A model generated the notes under the pieces. That model had not been told where the DNA came from. It saw nothing but the letters and a program-made list of their open reading frames with translations, and ran no database searches. From Vespa crabro (Eukaryota; Arthropoda; Insecta; Hymenoptera; Vespidae): a stretch of 64,000 nucleotides of DNA. The stretch spans positions 11,467,437 to 11,531,436 of the forward strand of contig NC_060958.1 in assembly GCF_910589235.1 (NCBI RefSeq), read 5' to 3'. Positions 13,165 to 25,138 of the stretch are shown here, piece after piece. Made by a program: the position numbers and the translations under genes. Numbering within the stretch: position 1 is the first letter of the stretch; every line of letters begins with the position of its first letter.

Positions 13165-13349
13165 TAGAAGGAGTGGCCGAGATTCGCGAACTACGCCACT
13201 GGGCGACCCCGGAGACGAATCTTCTCCCTCGTTACCGTGTCGGCTAACGAGAAATTTCGTCGTCGAGCGACGAGGCAAGAAGGTTCCCGACGAAACGATA
13301 ATAATGCTCGAAACTAGGGTAAGCCTTTGGGACAAACGTTTGCGGTAAC

Positions 13350-16278
13350 GAACGGAGATTTGCTATGCGCAAAGCGATACGTTTCCGTTTATCTTCAAGA
13401 TACCTTATTTGGATTGTAAGCGATACGTCTCATACCGAAAGACATTAAACTTAAACAATCCTCTCGATTGGTTTATTAAAATGATAACTTAAAGAATTCT
13501 CTAAACGTACCAACGAAAGAAATTCGATCGTTCGATAGATAAATTTCGAGAAGAAAGAATCCAAGGAAATTCGTATTAACGAAAGAGAGATTTTACAGCG
13601 GGCCGATGCACATCGCGTATTCCACCTTTACCAGCCATATTTCTTCCTGCAGAATCCTACATGGCTTTGTTACGTTCCGTAAAGTCGGAGAAGAAGTAGT
13701 AAGGCACGTAGGTGTTATACAAGGTGTGCGTCCGCCTTCGCTCGACCGATAACTGTTTCTTTTTACGACAATCGTAAAAAAGAGCCTCGTAGTCGTTAGA
13801 AAATTTCCAATATCTTAAAGACCATACCAAATATACATTAGCGTGAGTTTGGACGTTGTAAAGGAAGAAACGTTCGACGTAATGCCGTAGAAAAAAAAAA
13901 AGGAAAAAAAAAGAAAAAAGAAAAAAAAGAGTAAATAAATAAATAAAGGATGAGGTTTGTATCGGTTGGCGAAACGAAAGGGTTGTATCACCCCGTATAT
14001 AAGAGGGAACTTCTTACTTGATACGCTCGGAAAAGCTCACCACCGAATTCCAGGCACGTTGGATGGATCCACCGGGGGAAAGAGGTTACGCCGCACTTGT
14101 ACAGACTTTCTTAGATATTACACAAACATCGCACATTCTAAGTTCTATACTACGGAGAAGCCTGCTCGTAAATGGCCAACACAGGAGCGCGTACGATCGC
14201 GTTAGATCGCACGACTGCCGATGCTTAAGCTAGAATTTGCCATTGAATTTGGATTATCGTGTATCGATTCCGCATACCGTATTCTCGATGCTTCTCCTTT
14301 CTATCTAGGGGAGATGGGTAAAGTACCTACGTATAATATAGCTAAGGTTTTCATTCACAAAATTAAAGAAATTTCCTCGATATTAGAAGGATAGTCGATG
14401 GTATTATTCTATTGTCTCTATGTAACAGCTACGTATCTATAATCCGTTGATTCACTTTGCCCTTTGTATTCTCACATATTAGGTTCTCGCGCATCCGTGA
14501 GCGTACATATACCTCTCTGCATACGTACATTCCTTAGCAAGGATACTCTACGTTCTGCCGAGCACCAGAATTAACAATGCAACCGGCATCGACGTTTCCG
14601 AGGTAGCGCGATACGCTCGGCGCTCGTCTCTCCAAACGTCATGATTAATGCTCGCTAACCTAACCAGCTGCATACCTCCTTCGAAATTACGCTTCTCCAA
14701 ATGGTCCGCTCGACAGTCGGAGCCTTCGATAATTGGAAATTAACAGAATCCGGTATACCTCTTCTTAATGCGTTTGCCAAGTGTGTTCGTAGGGGCCAAC
14801 TACCGAGCTAATGTTCGTTTAGTCGAAATCGATCCTTCGACTCCTATTCGCTCTATGCGACGACGTTACTGCACCCTAACGGGCTTACGGTGGATCTCTG
14901 TACATCTTCAATTTATGGGAATTAATGAATATCGTCGTCGGGTAACGAGGAGAAAGCACATCGGAGAAAGCACATTGGAAAAAGGACGAGGAGAGTATTT
15001 CTTTGGTTAGCCAGATTTACGGACATACCTGCGTATCTATGGTATGCTCGTAAAAATGAAACGATACTTGCTTGTTCGTGTATCCTTGCAGTTACAGCAA
15101 GTAGCGTTATGTAGGCGGATAGAGGTAGCCTGGGAGGTTTAAGGGGTGAGATCGTTGGGTAGGTATATGGGGAGTACTGGACGACGGCAACAACCGTTTT
15201 TAATGGACCAAACTTGTAATCCCCGTTGCTCCAGCTCTGAAACGCAGTGCTTGCAGTGCCCGAAATGGATTCCTGCGGCAGCAACCAGGAAGTTGCTACT
15301 TTTTAATGCAGCGCTAGTGTATAGGTACGTGCGTGAATGTGTCGACTATCTCGGCTCTATCGCGCTATACCCAATGCTATTCTCCTTGTTTGCATTTTCT
15401 GTCCTTTCTATTCTACCGAGCGCGACTAACCTCCCTCTCTCCCTCCCATCCTTCCTCTCTCCTCCGTCCGTACCAGGACGTAAATAATTCCGCTTGCGAT
15501 GATACTCCGCTCGCTGAAAACAGAAACTTTGTGGCTATCTCTCTTTCTTCCTGACTTCCCCATTCTCTCTATTTTCTACTACTGCTATTGCCATTAGGTT
15601 AAATTACGAGTATCCGATATGTCCCGCTTCAAAAGTTATTCTTTCCCGAAGTAGTTCCAATTAAATCCTGCGCCTCGATGCTCGCCAAATACACTCGGAA
15701 AATCTCGATCAGGAGAAAGGGGAGAAGTAGTGGTGGTAAAGGAATCGAGACGATTAAGGTTCCTCGCTTTGGAGAGGACATTACCGCTTGTGTGTGTTCA
15801 TGATAATGAAGAACGATTTTCCGACGGGAATTCGATCGTATCTTTTTGCTCGAAGGTTTGGCCCTCGAATAACCCCTCTTCTACTTATTCTTCTTCTTCT
15901 TCTTCTTCTTCTTCTCCTCCTCATCTTTTTTTCCTTTTTCTCTTCCACACGCCAGTTAATTCTCTTTCGATTTTTTTTCTACAAAGCGAACGACAGACGA
16001 TATGGCTTTGACCAAGAAGAGAAACGTTTAACGAGTAAATCGATGCACGCTCCTCTATCCATTTCGAAACGAAAGAGAATTTATATTTTCCCGTGAACGT
16101 TCCTATCGTCCATATTGTCTTTCAAAGTCTAGATATATGTATGCATGTATGTATGAAGGAGAAAAGAATAAGGGTCGAAAAAGGACTTTAAGAGGGTAAC
16201 GAAGTTTCCTCGAGGAAAGTCATTTCGTAAGCCTCAAAAGGATATAAGAAGAAAAATTCTGTTCTCTCGGGATAGTCC

Positions 16279-16316
<38 letters not shown>

Positions 16317-16876
16317 CGACGAGGGAAGGCCTCCGGCTAGCGATAGTGTATGCGGTGTACCGATGACAAACGGCGACTCAAAAGTCGATACCACCGAGAC
16401 GTGTTTTCTCTGCTCGGACGTGTCTCGGCACCTATTTACATTCAAATGTCTTATAACGTTTTACGATCTTACGTCCTCTTTCTTCTTCGTTTCCTTCTTC
16501 TTCATCTTCTTCTTCTTTTACTACTACCCCAGTCAGTCATCGTAAAGCTTTCCTTACCCTTCGATATCACTTCAAAGCAGATAAAAATTCTTATTCCTCG
16601 TCTAGAAAGATCGTTCGAGGTTCTTTAATTCACTCGTTTCAAGTTATTAAAACTCACGGACCGATAATGAGGGAACGTGCAAGTTGCGAACTCCAGGGAC
16701 ATAGCTGCTAGTAGATTAAATTATAATCCTGTGTCTGATTTACATCAATAACGACGGAAACTCCGGTTGGCTCGTTAGAAACTTTCCTAGAAGCGATACA
16801 CAGAGAGCACTACGGTATGTGTCCACGAACAAGGAAAACGAAAAGGGGAAGAAGAAGAAGATAGATAGATAGAGAT

Positions 16877-16918
<42 letters not shown>

Positions 16919-16922
16919 GTAC
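13350..16922. other. No supported gene; short repeats
   Basis: The sequence is mixed, with TTC repeats near 15890-15920 and a TC tract at 16281-16315. Several open frames of 70-120 codons occur, but none has convincing splice sites or a recognisable motif. Confidence 0.4.
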
Positions 16923-17029
16923 CTGAATGGTCGTTGCTGTCACTGTTCCGTAACCGCCACAAGCACATACGATGTGTTCTGGTTTGCTCGGCTCGCTTTG
17001 AGTTACATTCCTCAAAAGATCCGCGAAAC
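16923..17029 (-). CDS. Candidate internal exon, possibly upstream exon of the dipeptidase gene
   Basis: The minus strand holds a 107-base open segment between an AG at 17031-17030 and a CAG/GTACGC donor after 16923. It encodes about 35 residues, including KPEHIVCACGGYGT and ending TATTIQ. No ATG lies in frame, so it would be an internal exon. It ends in phase 0, exactly what the first modelled dipeptidase exon (starting at 5598) requires. It could therefore encode a cytoplasmic tail before the membrane anchor. A phase match occurs by chance one time in three, the acceptor has a poor pyrimidine tract, and the implied intron is about 11 kb. It could also belong to another gene. Confidence 0.35.
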
Positions 17030-17170
17030 CTAATCACTTTGGCCGCTACTCTGATTTAGGATTCTCTCTTCTCTCTGTCCTTTGTACTATCAAAACGGAA
17101 ACCATATATATTCAACCGACTGTAGAACCATCATCTATGACAGATAATTAAGTCTATTCTTTCCAGGTAG

Positions 17171-17234
17171 ATTACTCTCTCTCCCTCCCTCCCTCCCTCC
17201 CTCTCTCTCTCTCTCTTTCTCTCTCTCTCTTTCG
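17171..17234. repeat. (TC)n/(TCCC)n microsatellite
   Basis: A pyrimidine tract with an internal CCCT block. Confidence 0.9.
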
Positions 17235-18847
17235 CTTTCTGGGCTTATCTTTCGAGACACGTCCACGGCAGCAAGCCGGTACCTTTCGACTTTGGCTTTA
17301 TGCATTCGTTCGAATACGAAAAATGTTTGGCAGAGAAAGGGCAAAGTTCTCCTACCAGCCAGAGTTTCAATTTGTAATCAAGCCAGACTTGTCCCTCCTG
17401 TCTTCGGCATGCTTCTTCTACTTGCGAGAACGAAAAATAGCAATTCCCTCGTAAATAGCAGAGACTCTGGAATAATCTTTAATGTACGTAATCCTTTGTA
17501 GTCTTCCTTCCGAGTAGATCCCACGGATAAAATCTCAGGTGGACGCTAGAATCTTGGACGCTTCTCTTCAAATTGATTTCTTTAAAGGTATCTTCTGTAG
17601 AAAAGAAAACCATCCAAGAATGAACATTTCTCTCTCTCTCTCTCTCTCTCTCTATTTCTTCTGTTCTCAATGGATCATTAACGAAGTACCTATTCTATTC
17701 TATAAAAGCATGATCGCAAAAGTGAACTTCTAATGGCAATCCCTTTTGGTGCATTTGTTCGACGATTGAATCGAGGTCCTTAAGAGGATACTTTCGTTTT
17801 TCGTTATATCACACCTGTAGGAGTAATTCTTTTAGGTTCCTTCCATAACTATAAATCTTATGTCATTAAAAATGCGTGCATCAGAATATTTTTTGAAACT
17901 AATTATTAAGTGAAAAAAAAAAAAAATAGAAAGTGCCGAAATCAATAATTCAAGAAACGAGGTTGGAGAAAGGAACGTTGATACCAGAAAATATCACGAA
18001 ATGTTTTTAGCTCTTGATTATCATATAAATATATACACGTAAAAATATGAGGACGCAAAAGGAGTGTCAAAAGCAGCTATTTTTCTATTAGGATCTAGAA
18101 TCCAATGATTTTATTCGAACATTTTTTACGATCAAATATCAGATATATAAAAATATATCTTCTTGATATTTCGCGTTTACGATATGTCGAGAAAACTGGA
18201 ATCTCTTATACAGATCCATAGATTTACGTGTACGTTGTAATCTAGGTTGCACGTGGTATCTCTGAAGAAGCACTAACGGAAAGAAACAAAAATTTGACGA
18301 GCGATGATCCAAACTGAAGACGTGGACAAGACGTTAAGTATATAACGACGATCTTACGAGTCCGACAGTAAAGTAAAGTATATTCTACGAGAGCTTTCAT
18401 TCAGTTTCAAGTTGTTAACGATTTGGAACGTAGAGGATATTTTTGAGAGAGTAACGGATAAGTATTATATTTTTCGCTCGACGTTACACGAAATATATCC
18501 AACAACTTTGGCAATGCCCGGGAATGGCATTTCGTCGGATTCGTCAAGAGAAGACGAGGTTGGAAAATACGAGAAAATTTTTCAAGGGTCCTTACCTTCG
18601 CGATTCATAATTTACTCGATTTTACAGCGGCACAATCGCGTTAATACCCGGCGTATAAAAGGCGATTGTACGAGGCAGGACATCCCGTCTCGTAGCGCAC
18701 GTTTGATTTCGTCTACCCTGATTATTGCTATTTCATAGAGAGCGGATGCATCGTTAATTCACTTACATAGTAATTTAGCTCGGGTAATCAAATTTCGCGA
18801 GCGACGTCGTCGTCACCGACGACTACGATCGTCGACGTCGATGAGAA

Positions 18848-18952
18848 ACGAACGAACGAACGAACGAACGAAAGAGCGAGCGAACGGACAGATGGATGGA
18901 CGGACGGACGAACGAATGGACGGACGGACGAACGAACAAACGAACGAACAAG
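18848..18952. repeat. Degenerate (CGAA)n/(GGAC)n tetranucleotide array
   Basis: Units of GAAC drift into GGAC and GGAT units. Frames such as NERTNERT across it are artefacts. Confidence 0.9.
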
Positions 18953-20013
18953 CGACGTCAGTTAAATGCGGGTTAACTCGATTCAAATTGATGTGCGAAA
19001 TAAAAGTCATGTTAAAGAAAGAGCGCTATATTTTTCAATCGAAAATCGTTGATTTTCTCAAAACGATATAGGATTATATTGTACATATATCGCGTACTTT
19101 TGTGTAACTTTCGAGACGTTTCATTTATTAAAAATGAATAATTAAATTATATGGGAAAAGTTTATCATCGCCTCTCAGCGAATTGATAATTCATGTTTAC
19201 TTAGATAGCGAAAACTCGTGGAAAACGTACACACTTGAAAGATCGATGAGTACGCAGCAGGTGCGCTCGATAATCGTTTTCGTCACACTTGGTTGCTTCG
19301 ATGCGTTTGAATCGATAGATCTGAGCGCTTTGATTGATCTCTCAGGTGTTTCATGAGCCAATTTTGAGATGATGCCTTTTGGACCGTCTCCCTTCTTCCC
19401 CTCCTACTTGTCCTCTCTTCGTTTCCTATCCCAGGCATATTCGAGGAAGCTTTCGTCGTTTCGAGTTTTCACTTTGCAGATTACTCGCACGTGCACGAAC
19501 TATAACTTGGATTAGTTTGCTTTCAGGCTCGGTTGCCATTTAGAACGGCGAGAGCTTCCCATTTGGTATCAATACGTCATCGACCGGAGGAGCGAAGAGA
19601 AGAGAGAGACCACCCCGCAGGTGATGCAGGTGGCTAATTATCCTTCCGACTTAGTTTCCATGAGCTGTGCAATGTCTTTTGTTAGCAGCCCTTAAGATTC
19701 GCGAGTTCGACGCTCGACTCTTGGCGATTAACTTCCACTTTTCGAATACGCTGTACTACTGTTGCTGCTGCTTTTCCTTTTCTCGTAACCTTCTCCTCCT
19801 CCTCAAGGAAGATCTTAACAAGTGCCGTTGAAGAGTCACATTCGCGTTCTCCTCATATCCTTGAAGATTTTCTCTCGAGAGGAATTTACCGATGAAATTA
19901 AGGAAGGTAATCGTTTACAGTGGTAATTTAATTAAAAGTCATTACCGAGCGAGCTTAGGGTTTAACGAGCAGATAAAATAGCAAGAGATGAATCTAGGAG
20001 AATCTTATCTCTC

Positions 20014-20044
<31 letters not shown>

Positions 20045-20315
20045 CACACATATATATATACGGCGAAGAAAATACGTAAATGAAATTTATACAAAATTAT
20101 TGCGCCACCAAAGTTTTCATATCCCAGGCGAGTGTGGGTCGGTCAAAGCATCTTGTTAGACGTTAAGCTATCGACGCTTCCATCTAACGACTTTACTCTC
20201 TCATAGCCTCGAGTAAAGTGCCATCGGGAATTCCACAGCTGCGATATGTATTACAGGGGAAAACCGAAGGGTCTCGATGCGACGTCTTTCCGACGATACT
20301 CCGTCACGTAGATGT

Positions 20316-20347
<32 letters not shown>

Positions 20348-20613
20348 GTATATATACACATGGCAAAGCTTGAAGTAAAGCGTATTGCAAAGAGGGGACT
20401 TTAGTTTCCTCTCGACCGAAGTAATCTGTTTTCAAAGATCTCTCCTTTTCGAGTTTTACTCGAGGAATTTCCGTCCACGCACGATAGCGTTATCTTCTCA
20501 GAAAAATAGACCGGTTTTGCTGCTTTCTAATTCTATGCTCTTTCAAAGGGACGAGTAGTAAAGGCTAGTCGTGTAGTTCCCGAGAAACGAGAAGTAGACA
20601 AGAGAGCGCGCAC

Positions 20614-20620
20614 GAGAGAG

Positions 20621-20704
<84 letters not shown>
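20614..20704. repeat. Longest (GA)n microsatellite in the window
   Basis: About 80 bases of GA, with a few GAAA units at its left edge. Confidence 0.95.
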
Positions 20705-20707
<3 letters not shown>

Positions 20708-22668
20708 CTTTTGAAGAGTAATTGGCGAACTCTCGTGAGAGTTGGTGTGCGGTAAATACTCGGATATGATCCCTCTGTCCTCGTCCCTGGACACCTGGAG
20801 GCCGTAATTAAATACTCACGACAAGGACCGTTAGCGCGAAAAGGGCCTTTTACACTTCTCTGTTCATTGTCTTTCTAGCATCACCTCTATACCTAGCAAC
20901 TCACCCCCTTTTCCCTGATTATTACGCGAGCCCCTCTATATTACGGTTCCCTCTCTTTGCGCTAGGAGACTAGGAGAACCTCTTTCCTCACAATTCGTGT
21001 GCCTCTTTCTGTCGCTGACACCTCGAAACACCACCTCCGTCCACAACCGCGAGACCACCGTCCTCGCCACACCGACCACGTTACCGAGCATCAAAATTTC
21101 AGGAAACCGTAACAATTTATACACCGTACGTGTCACCTACAAAGGCCCCATTGAAAATTCCAAACTATGATATCGTATATCTCGACGTCTTTACCAAAAT
21201 TGTTACTTTATATCAAAGAAATCTCTTTGATCTTTTTCTCTCTAATCCCTTTCGTTAATAATAAATTAAAAATCTATCAATACGAGAGGGAAAATCGATT
21301 CATTTAATCTTGGTATTATCTACCAAGGCTAACCGAGGCGATCAAAGTTATTAATTTACTACGTTTTATGGTATTACGAAGATGACGATTTCATATATTA
21401 CAATCTGATATTATGATACAATTAATTAAAATTTCTACACGTCGTTAAGTCGGGTAAAATGAGTACTTTCATCTTCAATGATCCAATTCGGTATCGCATG
21501 ATCAAAGCGACAGGTTAATAGAGATTTTACATAGCGACAAAGCTTTGTCATGGTTAAATGGACAAAGAGAGACGTTAGCAACTTCACAGTGTCACACTTA
21601 ATTAACATGCTTAATTATGACAATGTACATAGCTATCAAATCGCAGTACGCTGTATTGTTTACCTTCCTAACATGCGATCGTCAAAATTACGCTGAGCTG
21701 TATCGAGCGCGAATATGAATTTTCAATTTTCATCAAGTTTGTAACTAACAGTTTCTGTCTTGTCTTACCCTATTCTTGAGACTGACGAGCTACATAGCTC
21801 GTTCCTTTATGAAAAAAACACCAATAATTAAATGAGAAACTTTCGCCATCGTTTGAACCGTGCTAAAATCAAGGAATTCTTTGGCGAAGACTTTCCACGA
21901 GTAAAGAGGGAGGAAGTTAAATGGTCGACGTCGATTTTTGTCCTATACCCCGTAACCCTCTTTATCTCCTCGTCTTTACCTTATCCAAAGAGTTGTCGGC
22001 TTGATTAAAATATTTTAATGGACGTTATTCTCCTACGGCATTGCCGCGGATTTACTGTCTTTCGACCTGTCGTACTGTCGTTATTAAGGCACGTCCACAC
22101 TACGAGCTCTCTCGACAACCGGATAGACATGACGAACAATTAAGATAAAAGCTCGATTGCGAGTGAGAGAGACAGCAATAGAGGGACAGAGAGAGAGGGA
22201 GAGAGAGCGGAGAATGAAAGAGAGGGGAAGAGAGAAATGTATGTTATTCTATCGGAAAATGAAAATGCAAGAGGAGAAAAAAAAAAGGAAATATGTCGCA
22301 TTCCGATGGATTCGATGACATTTATAGTCGCAGATATGTATATAATAAAGGGAAAGGTGAAAGGTCAGAGGAATGAATAAATATTTTTCAAAGAATAATT
22401 TTTACATTAATCACATGTATTTCGCGTGGAAATAGTTGCAAATGTTGTCTCGAATGATTTTTTTTTTCTTCCTTCCTTCCTTTCTTTCTTTGTTTTTTAT
22501 ATCGTCATCCACCTCGATCGCGTGTATGGATTTATTTTTATATGAAAGAACGGAAACGCATTGTAAAGCTAGCGCTCACGTCAAGATTGGCAGGGAATGC
22601 GATAAATAAAAAAAAATATGGAACGACGTGCGCGTTGCTCGTCAATTCTCCTGCTCTTTTTTATTCCT

Positions 22669-22718
<50 letters not shown>
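22669..22718. repeat. (TC)n microsatellite
   Basis: A nearly pure CT run about 220 bases before the start codon of the five-exon gene. Confidence 0.9.
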
Positions 22719-22720
<2 letters not shown>

Positions 22721-22939
22721 TTTTTTTTCCGAAACCTCGAATCGAGATCGCAGCTGTCGCGGGCGCGAATTAACCAAACTTTTATTCCATCAATATTTTT
22801 TCTTTCTTTTCTTTTTTCTTTTATTATTTTCTGTTTGTTTTTTTTATTTTGCTTTCGCGTAACGACCATCGCCGATAAAAATAGGAAAAATAAAAAGTAC
22901 CGGAAGATACGATAGATCTTGTTAACGTTGGCCACGAGA

Positions 22940-23812
22940 ATGGAAGCTGAGAATTTTATGGAGTCGTCGAAACTGAAAAATACGAATGAACTTGATTCTT
23001 TTAACAAAGATGTACAGACATTCCATCCACTCTTTCCACCCTTTGGACAAAGTAAATCAAGAAAAGCTTCGAAGATAGCAAAGGACGACCCAGAAGCATC
23101 GAGTGACATCAAGGATATTAAATCGCAAGTGTACTCGAGTATCAAGGCAAGAAAGCTCTTGTCTAAAGTAAGAAAAAGCTCGTACTACCTACTTTGCATC
23201 GACGAATTTCTAGTGATACATTGAGAAATCTTGCGTTTGCTCAGACCGACGACAATTTCAGCGAGAAGAAAATTTATTCTGAAATCGATAAAAGAGGTAT
23301 ATCTCTAGAGTATTTATAATAATAATAATTTTATCGAATCACCTCTTCGAGGATCTTTGAGAGATCGATTCGATATCTTGGAGGTGTTTAGGCGCGACTC
23401 GACTTTCGTTTTCGTTTTCAGAGTATCTTGAAGAGCTTGTCCACCGTGACAAGCAAGAGGAAGAAAAGGAGAAGGAGGAGGAGGAGGAGGATCCTCTCGA
23501 ATGGTACGATGCAGATTATCAAGAAAGAGAAGAAAATCTCGAGGAGGAAAGGGACTATCGAAGAAGACAAGTACTGGAAGATTCGAAGGAGGAAAAGAAA
23601 TTGTGGTCGTTGAAGAAGTGCGATAGCCTTGCTTCTATCACGACCGAGAACGACATCGATGAGGATTACACGGAAACTAGTGAACCTTTATTGGCTCATC
23701 CATTGTAAGATATCGAAAGCTAGAGAACGACGAATCGGTCGTTATTTTTCACGACAAATTTTCTTTTCGCGCTGGGAAAATAGAGACACACCTTTATATC
23801 CAATAGTATATC

Positions 23813-23862
<50 letters not shown>

Positions 23863-24667
23863 TCTTTTTCGTCACACGAAACCTTGCCAGTTTTCTCGCA
23901 AATTCTCACGAAAAGAAAATTAGATTCTAGCACTTTGAAATTCTTTAGAATCCTCCCGTACGCTCGCACGCCGAGGCCAAGATTTTTTAGTAACGACGAG
24001 AACGTTGAATACGTCCTTAAGAGTCTACAAAAAAGACCGCCGTCGCCGGAGAGGTTAAAATTCAAAATTCAAATGGAATATTTTCCTTATGCCGGGATTT
24101 ACGAGCTTGAATTCTCCAATTTTTCCTGTAGGCACATATTACCGCAAAGATTCGATATTTGTTCGAGAAAGAAGAGATTCGAGGAGGAATGGCAGGAGAA
24201 CGAAATTAAAAATTATTTTCAAGAATTGAAGGATCGTATCTCTCAAGGGCTGATGCAAATGTTCGTGAACGGCGTCGAGGCGGATATCATGATCAGTACA
24301 TTAGTCCTACAGTTGATTTTAGAGGAAGTAGTCTTTACAATAGACTTTGTCGATAACGACATTGACGTACATACTTTGATCACAATGGTAACTACAATAG
24401 CTCTCAGGGAATTGAAGATTTCTTGGTTGAGCGAATCGAGTGATTCAAGATTCGATGAAAATTCGAAATCATTCTTTTCTCGAAGCGGTATGTATGTATG
24501 TATATAAACTTTTACCGCGATTACTTGCTACGATCGATGGACCCCACCGCCTCTACCACTACCACGAGTTTCTATTTTCTTTGCTTTCTTCCAATCTTCT
24601 GATATAAAAGTCATACATATTCAACGTACAAACGATGACTCTGATATTACTTTTTCTTTTTCTTTCT

Positions 24668-24706
<39 letters not shown>

Positions 24707-25120
24707 TCTCTCTCTTTCTCTCTCTGTCTCTCTCAAAAAGATCCCGATGACAATTCGAAAGGCATACGACATTCAAAGATTCGAAGCGAGCTGCGTACAG
24801 TACGCATTCCAAAATTACGAACCACCGAGTATCTGCACCGATCTTTATCTTGGCATTTGATATGCCCTTCTCACGAACGAGGATATACGGGTGGTCGATT
24901 TTGCGGGAATTTGAGAAATCGTATCGGTGAAATTTTGGAAGATCGACAGATCGAACTCGAACGGGCGTATGTTCCTGACGTTGCGTGCTATCATCTGAAA
25001 GAACGCGACATATTTGAGAAAAGAACAACATTGCAAAGCCAAAAGGAAGGTTTATCGTCCTGGAAAGGAAGGACTAAGAACATTGTTGAATTACCTTTTT
25101 ATCTCTTCGGTTTTGTCTAA
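22940..25120 (+). CDS. Unidentified five-exon gene, 493 codons
   Basis: I do not recognise the family. The modelled exons are 22940-23167, 23245-23296, 23422-23704, 23949-24487 and 24741-25120. All four introns are GT..AG and every phase matches (0, 1, 2, 1). The start is ATG in GAGAATGG, the first in-frame ATG after an upstream TAG. The N-terminal part is lysine- and serine-rich. Exon 3 encodes a strongly charged segment with six glutamates in a row, then an E/R-rich probable coiled coil ending near SLKKCDSLASI. Exon 4 is more globular, with MEYFPYAGIYELEF, an amphipathic helix rich in E, K and Q, and a hydrophobic segment with LVLQLILEEVVF. Exon 5 is basic and ends FYLFGFV. No signal peptide is evident. 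AATAAA follows 12 bases after the stop. A TA repeat fills intron 3. The last exon is the least certain, because three GTATGT donors stand in tandem at the end of exon 4. A fast-evolving, lineage-restricted protein is possible. Confidence 0.65.
23816..23859. repeat. (TA)n microsatellite in an intron
   Basis: A pure TA array inside the third intron of the five-exon gene. It reads as YIYI in frame and is not coding in the spliced model. Confidence 0.9.
24674..24732. repeat. (TC)n microsatellite used as a polypyrimidine tract
   Basis: The CT tract ends immediately before the acceptor AAAAAG of the last exon of the five-exon gene, so it probably serves as that intron's polypyrimidine tract. Confidence 0.8.
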
Positions 25121-25132
25121 TACGAAGGAAGC

Positions 25133-25138
25133 AATAAA
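25133..25138 (+). terminator. Poly(A) signal of the five-exon gene
   Basis: AATAAA lies 12 bases after the TAA stop at 25118-25120, on the same strand. The 3' untranslated region would be very short. The position supports the modelled last exon. Confidence 0.5.

Larger units (their letters stand above)
12834..13319 (+). other. GC-richer, exon-like patch with GA repeats
   Basis: This patch is richer in CG dinucleotides than its surroundings and is open in several frames on both strands. The plus strand shows good donors at CGACA/GTAAGA (about 12901), AAGTCA/GTGAGT (about 13060) and ACTAGG/GTAAGC (about 13319), and a pyrimidine-rich acceptor ending GTGCAG near 12997. It may be a promoter with 5' untranslated exons, or a short coding exon. 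Because all frames are open, I cannot choose a product. Two GA tracts, 12905-12970 and 13126-13161, lie inside it. Confidence 0.3.
17235..22939. other. Mostly non-coding, with one exon-like segment near 20.97-21.13 kb
   Basis: AT-rich DNA with TA/CA arrays at about 20010-20063 and 20320-20358. At about 20966-21126 the plus strand is open from a CTAG acceptor after a pyrimidine tract to a GTACGT donor; its codons often end in C, and it contains NTTSVHNRE. The minus strand is open over the same bases from a TTTGTAG acceptor. I cannot tell which strand, if either, codes. Confidence 0.3.

Noticed and set aside
23629..24507. 292-codon plus-strand open frame
   Set aside because: It spans the intron with the TA repeat and shifts frame relative to exon 3. 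Only 23949-24487 is kept, as exon 4 of the five-exon gene.
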